DNA of 64,000 nt from Amycolatopsis sp. WQ 127309 (GCF_023023025.1 NZ_CP095481.1:1736001-1800000); one strand, 5' to 3'. Numbered from the stretch's first letter, positions 7,017-17,268 are shown. The notes: generated by a model from the sequence alone, not told the origin. Program-made: numbers and translations.

Positions 7017-8669
7017 TCAGCCGATCAGGCCCGACAGGCCTGAGCCCTTGAAGGAGCCCCAGCCGGTCACCTGGTCGTAGCCCGTGCCGGCGGTGAAGCC
7101 GGTCGTGCCGTGCAGGGTGTTGTTGCCCGTCGTCACGTCGTGGAAGCCCGTGCCGTACGAGGACCCGTTGCCGATCGAGTAGAACTTCGGGTTCAGGTTG
7201 CCCAGGCCGCCGCCGTGGACCTGGTTCTGCAGCGTCGCGAAGGCCGCCCACAGCGGGGCCGCGCCGGACGTGCCCCAGACCGTCTCCCAGGAACCCGCGG
7301 TGTAGATGTAGTAGCCCGAGCCGCTGGCCGCGTCCGCCGAGACGTCCGGGACCTTGCGGTTGGTCGTGCTCTGGGTGGACTGCCAGGACGGCGCCGTGAA
7401 GACCGTCGAGATGCCGCCGCCGGTCGAGCCGTTGGACGCGCCGTCGTTCCACGCCTTCTCGCTGCTGTAGGCGTTCGACGAGGTCACCGTCAGCTGCGTG
7501 CCGCCGACGCCCGTGACGTTCGGGCTGGACGCCGGGAAGTCCACGGCCTTCGCGGTGGAGCCGGTCTGGCGGTAGCAGTCGGTCGTGCCGTCGTCGCCCG
7601 CCGCCGCGAAGTAGGAGATGCCCTCCGCGGTACCGGTCGCGATCGCGTTGCTGACGCTCTTCGCCGCGCTCGATCCCTCGGCGGATTCACAGGCGCCCCA
7701 AGAGATCGAGACGACGTTGACCGTGTGGTCCGACGCGATCTTCTGGTACATCGCGAGTTCGCCGGCGCTCGAGTTGGGCGCCTCGTAGACGTAGTCGCCG
7801 GCCGCCGCGGCGAGCGCGTGCACGACCTCGATGTCCAGCTCGACCTCGATCTCGCCGTCACCGGGCGAGGAGTCGTAGTTCGCGCCGCTGACCGGGACCG
7901 TCGTCACCGAACCCGCCGAGAGGCCGTACGTGCTGTCGTACTTGGTGACGTTCGCCTTCTTGTAGCCGTCGAACTCGACGAACCCGACCTTGACGCCGCT
8001 GCCGGTCGCCGAGAGACCGCTGGTGCCGTACGCGGTCTTGAGGATCGGCGGGGTCACGGACTTGACGACGTTGGGCTGGGCTTTGGACGCCTGGGACGAG
8101 TGCGTCCGCACGGCGTGGTCGTCGAGCCCGACGACGTTCGCCACGACGCCCGAGACGTCCGCGGAGACGGTCGGCGCGGAGTCGTTCGCGAAGAAGTTCC
8201 GGCCCGAGACGGTGTCGTGGTAGTTCCCGATCCGGGTGTGGAACGCCGCTTCGAGCTGCGCCGCCGAACCGTGGAACGTGACGGCCTGCCGGTTGCCGGA
8301 AACCTCGATCCCGGTGGCCCCCGCCTTCCCGAGGAATGAGACGGCCTTGTCGACGTCGGCCTGCGTCGGACCGAACTCGGCATTGAACTGCACCGGCGTG
8401 AGGAAGTGGTGGTATTGCGGCGAATCCGGGTTCTGCACTTCGGCGAGGAACCTTTCCAGCGCCTGCTGGTTGTGCAGTTTCAGAGAGAGCGCCGCGGTGA
8501 TCTGCTGGGCCGCGCCGACGTCGCCGGTGCGGGCGCTGTTGACCAGCGGAGCGGCGGAGTCGGCCAGTATGACCAGGGGTTCCGTCGCCGCGGCGGCCGG
8601 GACGGCCACGGCGAGGCCGAGCAACGCCGGCAGCGGCACGGCGGCCGCGACGAGCTTGCGCAAGCGCAT
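7017..8669 (-). CDS. secreted S53 family serine-carboxyl peptidase (sedolisin type)
   Basis: 550-aa preproprotein. The ATG at 8669 gives a signal peptide (MRLRKLVAAA, hydrophobic core, AAA around residue 27) and has an AGAGG ribosome site. Residues 30-190 form a Pro-kumamolisin-type activation domain (ITAALSLKLHNQQALERFLA). The catalytic domain follows, with the E-x3-D pair E275/D279 (GDGEIEVELD), oxyanion Asp in AAAGDDG (about 360) and nucleophile S468 in WGTSGAAP. C-terminal aspartates (D511, D532) fit the calcium site of the family. Sedolisins cleave proteins, often at acidic pH, after autoactivation. The gene is monocistronic, and its downstream hairpin has been split by the IS30 element. 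Confidence 0.88.
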   Translation of the reverse strand: MRLRKLVAAAVPLPALLGLAVAVPAAAATEPLVILADSAAPLVNSARTGDVGAAQQITAALSLKLHNQQALERFLAEVQNPDSPQYHHFLTPVQFNAEFGPTQADVDKAVSFLGKAGATGIEVSGNRQAVTFHGSAAQLEAAFHTRIGNYHDTVSGRNFFANDSAPTVSADVSGVVANVVGLDDHAVRTHSSQASKAQPNVVKSVTPPILKTAYGTSGLSATGSGVKVGFVEFDGYKKANVTKYDSTYGLSAGSVTTVPVSGANYDSSPGDGEIEVELDIEVVHALAAAAGDYVYEAPNSSAGELAMYQKIASDHTVNVVSISWGACESAEGSSAAKSVSNAIATGTAEGISYFAAAGDDGTTDCYRQTGSTAKAVDFPASSPNVTGVGGTQLTVTSSNAYSSEKAWNDGASNGSTGGGISTVFTAPSWQSTQSTTNRKVPDVSADAASGSGYYIYTAGSWETVWGTSGAAPLWAAFATLQNQVHGGGLGNLNPKFYSIGNGSSYGTGFHDVTTGNNTLHGTTGFTAGTGYDQVTGWGSFKGSGLSGLIG

Positions 8670-8827
8670 GGGAGAATTCCTCTCGGCGGTGGGGACCGGG
8701 CCTGCGCGGAATGCTCGCAGCAGGTTGCCAAGGAGCATAAGTCGGCAACCAACCTACTTTTGTTGGTCATTTCGCGGTTCCCATTTTCGTTTTCCGCACC
8801 GTTTACCATTTCATGGGAATTCGATGG

Positions 8828-9781
8828 TCAACGCGGCAGCTCGTCGATCCGTTCGACGATCTCCTGCGCGTGCCCGTCACCGGCGAACCGGCGGGCCGCC
8901 GCCGACAGCGTCCGCAGCCGCTGCCGGGTCCGCGGCGACCGCAGCGCGCCGGCCAGCTCGATGGCCTCCTGCCCGACGCTCGCCGCGACGTCGAGATCGC
9001 CGTCCAGCGCGTGCACGGTGGCCAGCCAGATCACCGTCAGGCCCCGGCTGCGCGTCATGTCCGGGCCGTAGCCGGCGATCGCGTCGGTGAGGGCGCGGAT
9101 CCCGGCGCGGCCGTGCCGGACGTCGACCACCTGGGCCAGCTCGCCGTGCACCGTGCCGGTCATCGCCGCCATGTCGTTGCCGTCGAAGAAGGCCGCCCAC
9201 GGCGACACCTCGGTCTCGTGGGCGGCCGCGAACTCGGCCCGCGCGCGGCGCAGGTACGTCAGCGCGGCGGCGACGTCGGCCTTCTTCGCGTACGCCCACG
9301 CCTGGTTGGCCGACAGGATCGCCTGTGCCCGCTGGGACCGCGCCCGCAGCGCCGCTTCGCGTCCGCGCGCGAACTCCGCCAGTGCCGCGTCGACCGCGCC
9401 GTAGTGCAGGTGCAGCCGTCCGGTGCGGTACCGGATGTTGGCCTGGAGGTCGTCGTTCCCGGCCTCGACGGCCAGCTCCGACGCCCGCGCGAAGGCGGCC
9501 AACGCGGCCGCGGGCCGGTTCTCGTCGAAGCTCGTCCAGCCGGCGAGGTTGTACAGGTCGGCGACGACGGTGCAGAGCCGCACGAGGACGGCGTCCCGCA
9601 TCGTGCCGGCCAGCAGGTCCGCCGCGGCCGGCAACCGCGCCGCGATCGTCTCGGCGCAGGACCCGCCGCCGTGGCGGTAGTCCCGGGCCCGGAGCTCCGC
9701 GACGGCTTCCTCCAGCCGTCGCACGTCGGTGAGGCCCACGCGGACGCCGCGCGGGTCCTCCCGGCCGTCACTGCCGGTCAT
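8828..9781 (-). CDS. TPR-repeat protein (regulator-like, no DNA-binding domain)
   Basis: 317-aa cytoplasmic protein made almost wholly of helical tetratricopeptide-like repeats (for example ALAAFARASELAVEAGNDDLQANI and ALAEFARGREAALRARSQRAQAI). Its general look is that of the C-terminal ligand-sensing half of actinobacterial XRE regulators, but the helix-turn-helix half is absent. The ATG at 9781 has GGAGGG 6 nt upstream. A 70-aa hydrophobic peptide gene ends 48 nt upstream on the same strand, so the two may form an operon. Function is unknown. Confidence 0.65.
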   Translation of the reverse strand: MTGSDGREDPRGVRVGLTDVRRLEEAVAELRARDYRHGGGSCAETIAARLPAAADLLAGTMRDAVLVRLCTVVADLYNLAGWTSFDENRPAAALAAFARASELAVEAGNDDLQANIRYRTGRLHLHYGAVDAALAEFARGREAALRARSQRAQAILSANQAWAYAKKADVAAALTYLRRARAEFAAAHETEVSPWAAFFDGNDMAAMTGTVHGELAQVVDVRHGRAGIRALTDAIAGYGPDMTRSRGLTVIWLATVHALDGDLDVAASVGQEAIELAGALRSPRTRQRLRTLSAAARRFAGDGHAQEIVERIDELPR

Positions 9782-9829
9782 GGCAGCCCTCCGTCTTTCT
9801 GGAGAGCCACCGCCCGTGGCAGCTCCCGG

Positions 9830-10042
9830 TCATTCCCCTCCGGACCACGCCCCGGGTCGCTCCTTCGGGGGGTGGCCACCGGGGAGCACCCCGGTGGCGG
9901 TCAGCACCACACCCGTGGCGGTTTCCGCGATCTTGACGACGGCCAGGAGGCCGCCGAGGGCGAGCGAGCTGCCGAGTCCCAGGTGGGCGAACTCGTCTTC
10001 GGACGTTCCGGTTCCGCGTTGCCGCGGGATCGCGCTGGTCAC
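9830..10042 (-). CDS. small hypothetical membrane peptide
   Basis: 70-aa product. The GTG start at 10042 is chosen because GGAAGG sits 7 nt upstream. It has a charged N-terminus (SAIPRQRGTGTSEDEF), one hydrophobic segment (about residues 20-46, LGLGSSLALGGLLAVVKI onward) and a proline- and basic-rich tail. It precedes the TPR protein gene by 48 nt. No family is recognised. The open frame extends upstream to 10375, but that part has atypical composition and no ribosome site. Its small size and position suggest a partner or signal for the TPR protein, which is speculation. Confidence 0.5.
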   Translation of the reverse strand: MTSAIPRQRGTGTSEDEFAHLGLGSSLALGGLLAVVKIAETATGVVLTATGVLPGGHPPKERPGAWSGGE

Positions 10043-10463
10043 GATTCGACCTTCCGGGTTGTTCCGGACACACTGGTTCGATATTCGCGGGGAATCAGCC
10101 GCCCCCAGGCGACGAACACCCACCGGATGGTCGAGTTCTTCGGTTCCTGCTGGCCTGGCCACGAGCTCGTCTTGAACTGAATACGCGCGCACACAGCGCC
10201 GCCTCCCGCACTGCAGAACGATTCTGGAACATCGGCCGGATCGCGAAATGCGGGACAACCGTAGCGAGTCGATCTGCGCGAAATCAGCCGCCAACCAGGT
10301 CAAAGCCGTGACCTGCACGTGCATCCGCACGCGCAGGTGCCACTCGGCTTTTGCAACGGCGAAATGGGATTTCACCGCGAAAGAACGTGTTTACCGCGCA
10401 CGCCGGCGCACCCTGCGAATCCCGTAATCATGACTCACGTGACGCGCAGAATTCGCAGTTCGA
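10043..10463. other. gene-free stretch between the small peptide gene and cutC
   Basis: No gene is supported. G+C is lower than in the flanks. It holds a 12-bp stem hairpin (10311-10338) and presumably the minus-strand promoter of the peptide/TPR pair. Confidence 0.5.
10311..10338. terminator. hairpin downstream of cutC
   Basis: ACCTGCACGTGC (10311-10322) can pair with GCACGCGCAGGT (10327-10338) with one mismatch and a 4-nt loop ATCC. It lies 125 bp past the cutC stop. There is no T-tract, so a termination role is only likely. Confidence 0.35.
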
Positions 10464-11141
10464 TCAGGACTTGACGAGTTCGACCCACGTGCGAACCGAT
10501 TCAGCGTCGACCGCGAACTGCCAGCCGCCGGGCCGGACCGCGCTGCCGACGTGGAACCCGCGCACGCCGCCCGCGCGCAGGAGGTGGACCTGCTGGGCGC
10601 GCAGGCCGCCGCCGACGAGCAGTTCCGGTCCGGTGTCGCGCTGCGCGAGGCGCTGCAGCACGGACAGCCCGCTGCCGACGCCGTTCGGGTGGCCCGCGGC
10701 GAGCACCGTGTCGCAGCCCAGCGCCGCGAGCTGGTCGTACGCGCGCAGCGGGTCGCGCGTACGGTCGATGGCACGGTGGAACGTCCAGGGCAGGCCGTCG
10801 ATCTCCTTGATGAGTGCTTCGCACGCGTCGAGGTCGATTTCGCTGTCGACGTTCAGGAAGCCGAACACGAACTCGCGCGCGCCCGCGTCGATCAGCCGGG
10901 CGGTGTCCGCGCGCAGGCCCTCGATGTCCCCGGCGGCGAAAGAACCGTTGTCCCGCAGCATGACCCGGATCGGGAGATCGGTCGCCGACCGCACATCACG
11001 CAGCGTCTCCAGCGAAGGCGTCAGGCCGTCCTGGGCCATGTCCGCGACCAGTTCGAGGCGGTCGGCCCCGCCCGCTTGCGCGCCTTCGGCGTCCGCCGCG
11101 TCCAGCGCGATCACTTCCAGCAGGGGCGTCTTCGAGCTCAT
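10464..11141 (-). CDS. cutC: CutC family protein (copper homeostasis-type TIM barrel)
   Basis: 225-aa cytosolic protein with the CutC pattern: LEVIALDAADAEGAQAGGADRLEL at the N-terminus, PIRVMLRDNGSF, TFHRAID and the closing GGWQFAVDAE. Members fold as a TIM barrel and were first linked to copper tolerance in E. coli; the biochemical activity remains uncertain. Its start is 12 nt after the stop of the upstream sensor kinase gene, so the two are probably one operon, an unusual pairing. Confidence 0.85.
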   Translation of the reverse strand: MSSKTPLLEVIALDAADAEGAQAGGADRLELVADMAQDGLTPSLETLRDVRSATDLPIRVMLRDNGSFAAGDIEGLRADTARLIDAGAREFVFGFLNVDSEIDLDACEALIKEIDGLPWTFHRAIDRTRDPLRAYDQLAALGCDTVLAAGHPNGVGSGLSVLQRLAQRDTGPELLVGGGLRAQQVHLLRAGGVRGFHVGSAVRPGGWQFAVDAESVRTWVELVKS

Positions 11142-11153
11142 GCCTCATCCGTT

Positions 11154-13919
11154 TCACTGGTTCCGGGTGTCTTCTCCCCTCGCGTGCCGCCCTCGCCGGA
11201 AGCCGCCTTGCAGGCTCGTCATCCGTTCGCGCACCGCTTCCGGGGAAAGCGAGAGTATCGGCCGCTGCTCCGGCACCGCTCCCGGGCTGGCCGCGGCGTC
11301 GGCCGGCTGCAGGAACGGCCAGGTGTCCTCGGCGCCGTCCTCCTGCTCCAGCTCCGCGGGCGTCGGCCACTGGTACTCGGGCTCGATCGCGGCGGACGGC
11401 TGCGGGAGCGCGACGGGCGGGGGCACCGGCGGGAACTGGGGATCGGTGTCCTCGTCGTCGGGGTTCGGCTCGGCGGCCACCGGCTGCGGCGCGAGCGGCG
11501 GCGGGGGTGGCGGGGGCGGTGGCGGCGGGGGGACGGGCGCGGCTTCGCGCAGCGGCAGCCCCGAGGCCAGCGCGTGGCGCGGCTCGGGCTCGGCGGGGCG
11601 GGGCTCTTCCGCGATCGGCCGTGGCTCGGCCGCGCGCCGCGGCACCTCGGGCGGCGCGGCGGCGTCGAACCAGCGGGACAGGACGTCGCGGTAGGCGGGC
11701 ATCCGCTCGGTCGGGGCGTCGAAGTCCAGGTGCGGGTCGTCTTCCGCGGTGGGCCACTCCGGGGCGTGCTCGCGCGCCACCACCGGCGCGCGGCGCGGCG
11801 GGCCGGCCTCGATCGACGGCGGCGTCAGCTCTTCCGGCCCCTCGGGCTCGGGTTCCGGCTGCGTGAGCGGGGCCAGCGGCGCCAGCAGCTCGGGTTCCGG
11901 GGCGTGCTCGGGCTCGGCGGGCGGCGGGGGCGCGGGCAGGGGCGGCAGCTCGACGATCAGGCCGGTCGGCACCAGCACCGTCGCGACCAGCCCGCTGCCG
12001 TTGGCGGCGCTCAGCCGGACGTCGATCCGGTGCCGCTTGGCCAGCGTCGCGACCACGAACAGGCCCATCCGGCGCGACACCTCGACGTCGACGTCCGGCG
12101 GGTTCGCCAGGCGCGTGTTGGTGCGGTCGATCTCGGCCTGCGGCATGCCGGCGCCGTGGTCGGTGATCTCGATCTGCCAGTCGCCGTCGTGGGTTTCGGC
12201 GCTGGCGACGGTGACCGTGCCGCCGCCGGAGTAGCGCGTCGCGTTCTCCAGCAGCTCCGAAACGACGTGCACGAGGTCGTTGACGGCCTCGCCGCGGACC
12301 GCGACCTGCGGCGCCGGGCCGAGCTCGATGCGCTGGTAGTGCTCGACCTCCGAGAGCGCGGCGCCGATGATCTCGTCGGCCGCCACCGCGCCGGCGTCCT
12401 CCCGCGCGGAGTCGTGACCCGACAGGACCAGCAGATTCTCGCTGTTGCGCCGCATCCGCGTCGCGAGGTGGTCGAGCTCGAACAGCCCGGCGAGGGTGTC
12501 CGGGTCCTGCTCGTCGGCCTCCATCCGGTCCAGCACCGAAAGCTGCCGTTCGACGAGGTCCTGGCTCCGCTGCGAGAGGTTGACGAACATCGCGTTGACG
12601 TTCTCGCGCAGCATCGCCTGTTCGCCGGCCAGCCGGACGGCTTCGCCGTGCACCGCGTCGAACGCGCGGGCCACCTGACCGACCTCTTCGCGCGTGAACA
12701 CCGGGACGGGCGCGACGGCGAGGCGCTTGCGGAGGTTCTCCGGCGCGGGTTCGGGGTCGGTGAGCAGGCCCTGGACCGCCGCGGGCAGCCGGTGCTCGGC
12801 CACTTCCAAGGCCGTGCGGCGCAGGATCCGCAAGGGGCGCAACAGGGACCGCGCGATGACGACCGACAGGACGCCGGCGACGAGCAGCACGGCGAGCACC
12901 GCCCCGCCGTCCCAGATCGCCGCCGCGCGGGCCTGCGTCGCGAGGGTGTCGGTGCGTTCCTGCAACTGGACCAGCAGCGCCTGCTGCACCTGGTGGGCGA
13001 GGTTCACCGTGTGGGTCGCCGAAACGTCCCACTGGTTGGGGTCGAGGCCCGAGAGGTTCTGGCCGTTTTCGGTGCGGGTGAGCGCGGATTCGACCATGTC
13101 GTTGCCGATGTCGACGACCAGGCCGATCACCGTGTCGTCGAACATCCGTTGCTGGTCAGGGGTCGCGAAGGTGCGGTAGTCGTTGCGCGCGGCGGCGAGT
13201 TCGGCTTCGGCGCCGAGCAGCGCGCGCGTGCGGTCGCGGCTCAGCGTGCCCTCGGCGAGCGCCTCCGCCATCACCGCGCGCTTGACCGACAGCTGGTCCT
13301 TGATCCGGGCCAGTGCGTTGCCCGCCAAGCGCAACCGCGCGAGCTCGGGGTCCGAGACGTCGGCGGCGGCCGAGTCGCTGATGTCGAGCAGGCCGGAGAT
13401 CAGCTCGCTGTAGGAGCGCAGCACGGCGTCGGCCGGGAACGCGGAGTGCTCCGCGGAGAACCGGAGACCGCCGAGCACGCGCAGCCGGTCGTCGGTCTGC
13501 TGCAGGCTTTCCGCGGCTTTCGCGTCGAGGCGGGGCCGGCTGTCGGCCAGCGTCCGCTCGAACGTCCCGATCGCCTGGTCGACGCGTTTGCGCTGGCCGG
13601 CGAGGTCCGCGGTGTCCCCCAAGCGGTTCTGCGCGACGAACCGGACGGTGAGGTCACGCTCGCGCTGGAGTTCGTGGATGGCTTCGGCGACGGTGCTGTC
13701 GACGCGGCCGCGGGTCGCGAACTCCGCGAGCTGCTGCGCGTCACGCAGGTCCGTGCTGATCCGCAGACCGACGAGCGCGATCACGGCCAGCGCGGGAATG
13801 AGCAGGACAGCGAAGAGCTTCGTGCCGAGGCGCCAGTTCCGCAATCGCCAGCGGCCGCCGGCCGGACGCGGATCCGCCGCGTCGCCACCCTTGCGGGGAC
13901 GCTTGTCGCGACGGGTCAC
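11154..13919 (-). CDS. NIT-domain membrane sensor histidine kinase (CvnA-like)
   Basis: 921-aa membrane kinase, GTG start at 13919. A basic N-terminus and a transmembrane helix (FAVLLIPALAVIALVGL, about 36-52) lead to an extracellular helical nitrate/nitrite-sensing-type domain. A second helix (AVLAVLLVAGVLSVVIA, about 307-323), a HAMP region, a dimerisation helix with ELDHLATRMRRNSENLL and a HATPase domain (N-box LLENATRY, G1 ITDHGAGM) follow. The last third is a proline- and acid-rich disordered tail with a run of prolines. Kinases of this type usually head conservon operons with roadblock, DUF742 and GTPase genes; none follow here. The divergent neighbour is an importer-type lipoprotein. 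Confidence 0.82.
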   Translation of the reverse strand: MTRRDKRPRKGGDAADPRPAGGRWRLRNWRLGTKLFAVLLIPALAVIALVGLRISTDLRDAQQLAEFATRGRVDSTVAEAIHELQRERDLTVRFVAQNRLGDTADLAGQRKRVDQAIGTFERTLADSRPRLDAKAAESLQQTDDRLRVLGGLRFSAEHSAFPADAVLRSYSELISGLLDISDSAAADVSDPELARLRLAGNALARIKDQLSVKRAVMAEALAEGTLSRDRTRALLGAEAELAAARNDYRTFATPDQQRMFDDTVIGLVVDIGNDMVESALTRTENGQNLSGLDPNQWDVSATHTVNLAHQVQQALLVQLQERTDTLATQARAAAIWDGGAVLAVLLVAGVLSVVIARSLLRPLRILRRTALEVAEHRLPAAVQGLLTDPEPAPENLRKRLAVAPVPVFTREEVGQVARAFDAVHGEAVRLAGEQAMLRENVNAMFVNLSQRSQDLVERQLSVLDRMEADEQDPDTLAGLFELDHLATRMRRNSENLLVLSGHDSAREDAGAVAADEIIGAALSEVEHYQRIELGPAPQVAVRGEAVNDLVHVVSELLENATRYSGGGTVTVASAETHDGDWQIEITDHGAGMPQAEIDRTNTRLANPPDVDVEVSRRMGLFVVATLAKRHRIDVRLSAANGSGLVATVLVPTGLIVELPPLPAPPPPAEPEHAPEPELLAPLAPLTQPEPEPEGPEELTPPSIEAGPPRRAPVVAREHAPEWPTAEDDPHLDFDAPTERMPAYRDVLSRWFDAAAPPEVPRRAAEPRPIAEEPRPAEPEPRHALASGLPLREAAPVPPPPPPPPPPPPLAPQPVAAEPNPDDEDTDPQFPPVPPPVALPQPSAAIEPEYQWPTPAELEQEDGAEDTWPFLQPADAAASPGAVPEQRPILSLSPEAVRERMTSLQGGFRRGRHARGEDTRNQ

Positions 13920-14039
13920 CTGGTTTCCTTTTCCACCGCGGGAGGAACCCGCGGACCTACCGACACCTCGAACCTACTGAACGGTAGCCCGCTCGATGAA
14001 GATCCGAAAGCCGCGCTGGTGCGATCCGGCCCTGCCCGC

Positions 14040-14067
14040 GATCGTATGGGGCGCGGACCATACGATC
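14040..14067. promoter_or_regulatory. inverted repeat in the kinase/lipoprotein divergent region
   Basis: GATCGTATGG (14040-14049) and CCATACGATC (14058-14067) are perfect inverted arms with an 8-bp spacer. It lies 39 bp before the lipoprotein start, in the shared regulatory region. It is a likely binding site for a dimeric regulator. Confidence 0.45.
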
Positions 14068-14072
14068 CAGCA

Positions 14073-14089
14073 CGAGAATCAGATTCTCG
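14073..14089. promoter_or_regulatory. second palindrome in the divergent region
   Basis: CGAGAATCAGATTCTCG is a perfect 8-1-8 palindrome 17 bp before the lipoprotein start at 14106. It could act as an operator, or as a hairpin in the 5' leader masking the AGGTGG ribosome site that follows. Confidence 0.45.
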
Positions 14090-14105
14090 CGGTAGGTGGC
14101 GGTTC

Positions 14106-15071
14106 ATGATCAGACGCGGATGGACGATTCCGCTGGTAGCGGCGCTGCTGGCGACTGCGGGCTGCAGCCTGTTCAATTCCGGTTCGACGGCCGCGCCACC
14201 GCCGTTGGAACGGACCACTCTGCGTGTCGGTGTGGGCAACGCCATCGACACGGCCCCGCTGCGCATCGCCGTGAACGCCGGGAAGTTCGGCTCGGCGGGC
14301 CTGAACGTGCAGCTCGTGGAGCTGGGCGCCGACGACGGGCTGGCCAAGGTCGCGGCCGGTGATCTCGACGTCACGTTCGCCAGTGACATCGCGATGTTCC
14401 GCGCCGCGGCGGGCGGTGCGGCGCTGCAGCTCCAGGGCGAGGCGTACACGTCCGGCCCGAACACCATGGCGTTGGTCACGTTGCCGGGTTCCGACTACAC
14501 GGTGCCGACCGCCAAGAAGGCACCGGAGATCGCGGTGAACGCACTCGACGACGTCGGCGCGCTCGCCGCGCGCTCGGTGCTGGGCACCGCCGGCGTCGAC
14601 GTCGCGAAGATCAAGTTCAAGCAGGTGCCGTTCGACCGGATGCCGCAGACGCTCCAAGCGGGCGACGCGGACGCGGCGCTGATGAGCGAGCCGTACATCA
14701 CCCGCGCCGAGAAGGACCTCGGCGCGCACATCCTCGCCGACGGCGCCCGCGGCGCGACCCTCGGCTTCCCGCTGTCCGGCTACGCCGCCGCGAAGCCGTT
14801 CGCGCAGGCCAACCCGCGCACGCTCGCGGAGTTCCGCAAGTCCCTGAGCGCGGCTCAGCAGAGCGCGACCGACCCGGCGATCGTCCGCGACTCGCTCCCG
14901 AAGTTCTCCGACATCGACGCGACGACGGCCGCGCTCATCTCGCTCGGCTCGTACCCGGCGTCGCTCAACGGCATCCGGCTGCAGCGCGTCGCGGACCTGA
15001 TGCACAACTCGGGCCAGCTGGCCGACCGCCTCGACGTCCAGGCGCTCCTGCCGGACCAGAACGCTTATTAG
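14106..15071 (+). CDS. orphan NMT1/SsuA-type substrate-binding lipoprotein
   Basis: 321-aa lipoprotein. The ATG at 14106 gives the signal MIRRGWTIPLVAALLATAGC with the lipidated Cys at residue 20. The mature fold matches the receptor at 470-1495, with shared patterns such as ALMSEPYITRAEKDLGA and GIRLQRVADLM against DARRMQRVPDLL. No permease or ATPase lies nearby, so it either borrows another transporter or acts as a ligand receptor. It is divergent from the NIT sensor kinase, and two palindromes lie between them, which suggests coordinated control. Confidence 0.82.
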   Translation: MIRRGWTIPLVAALLATAGCSLFNSGSTAAPPPLERTTLRVGVGNAIDTAPLRIAVNAGKFGSAGLNVQLVELGADDGLAKVAAGDLDVTFASDIAMFRAAAGGAALQLQGEAYTSGPNTMALVTLPGSDYTVPTAKKAPEIAVNALDDVGALAARSVLGTAGVDVAKIKFKQVPFDRMPQTLQAGDADAALMSEPYITRAEKDLGAHILADGARGATLGFPLSGYAAAKPFAQANPRTLAEFRKSLSAAQQSATDPAIVRDSLPKFSDIDATTAALISLGSYPASLNGIRLQRVADLMHNSGQLADRLDVQALLPDQNAY

Positions 15072-15086
15072 GTTTCGCCGAACTCT

Positions 15087-15127
15087 GCACTTGGTCTACT
15101 TTTGCACTCAGTCTACTTGAGGAGTGC
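15087..15127 (+). promoter_or_regulatory. direct and inverted repeats before the monooxygenase
   Basis: GCACTTGGTCTACTT (15087-15101) is repeated as GCACTCAGTCTACTT (15104-15118), 13 of 15 identical with a 17-bp period. The second copy also forms an inverted repeat GCACTC/GAGTGC (15104-15109 with 15122-15127) that overlaps the ribosome site. Position and symmetry suggest a repressor site. No adjacent regulator gene is seen. Confidence 0.5.
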
Positions 15128-15129
15128 AC

Positions 15130-16508
<1,379 letters not shown>

Positions 16509-16512
<4 letters not shown>

Positions 16513-17192
16513 ATGTTCTCGCCGGTTTGGCTCAGGCACACGATCCGGCGCGGCGGACCGGTGTACTTCAGGGCCTTCTCGGCGTCGCCGCAGGCTTCTT
16601 CGGGGTCCGTGACGCCGTAGCCGGAGACGACCTCGGCGCGCACCTGCGCCGTCGGGTCGGTGCAGCCGACCTTGGCGACCGCGGCGTCGTCGTCGACGTC
16701 GCGCAGGCAGTCGCCGGTGCTGACGTTCAGCGCGAGGCAGAGGGTGCGATCGGTGCCGGAGCCGCTGATCTGGAACCGCACGTAGTCGTCGCTCGCCCCG
16801 CAGCTGAACGTCCCGCGGTAGCTGTCGTCCACCTTGAACGTCGCGCTGTTCTCGCCGCAGCCGACGCGGTGGTAGGCGAGCTGCTCACCGCTCTCGCGCG
16901 TCAGGTAGAGGCACTCGCCGTCCGACGGCGGCCCGGCCTGGTGGATCCAGACGATGCTCATCGCGCCCAGCGCGCCCAGCCCGAGCGCGGCGACGACGCA
17001 CGCGATCAGCGTGATCCGCACCTTCACGCTGAACCAGTGCGGGATCCCCGGCCGCTGCGGCATTCCCGGCATCCCCGGCACCGGCGTCCCCGGCATCGAC
17101 GACCCGTACATCGGTGCCGCCGGCATCGGCACAGACGGCGTCGCGTAGTCCGGCGTCCGGAACGGGTTGTCGTCGGACGGTGGTGTGGTCAA
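16509..17192 (-). CDS. proline-rich single-pass membrane protein (LppU-like)
   Basis: 227-aa protein. The TTG start at 17192 is preferred because GGAGGG lies about 5 nt upstream and it gives an MTTPPSDDNPFRTP start; an ATG at 17219 lacks a good site. Residues 1-50 are proline-, glycine- and methionine-rich, followed by one transmembrane helix (ITLIACVVAALGLGALGAM) and an extracellular domain with eight cysteines, likely disulfide-bonded. The extracellular part resembles the LppU/SCO3897 family of unknown function. It overlaps the monooxygenase 3' end by 4 nt in convergent orientation. Confidence 0.6.
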
Positions 17193-17268
17193 CGTGCCCT
17201 CCAGTGATCCCCTCGGCATATCGTCCCACCGGCGGACCCGCGAACGGAGCGGGCCGGAGCGAGGCACG

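Noticed and set aside
9830..10375. 181-aa protein instead of the 70-aa peptide
   Set aside because: The upstream part lacks a ribosome site and has non-coding-like composition, while the GTG at 10042 has a good site.
10551..14105. Very long plus-strand frame before the orphan lipoprotein
   Set aside because: It lies antisense to cutC and the NIT kinase and has no family match. The lipoprotein has its own signal peptide and start at 14106.
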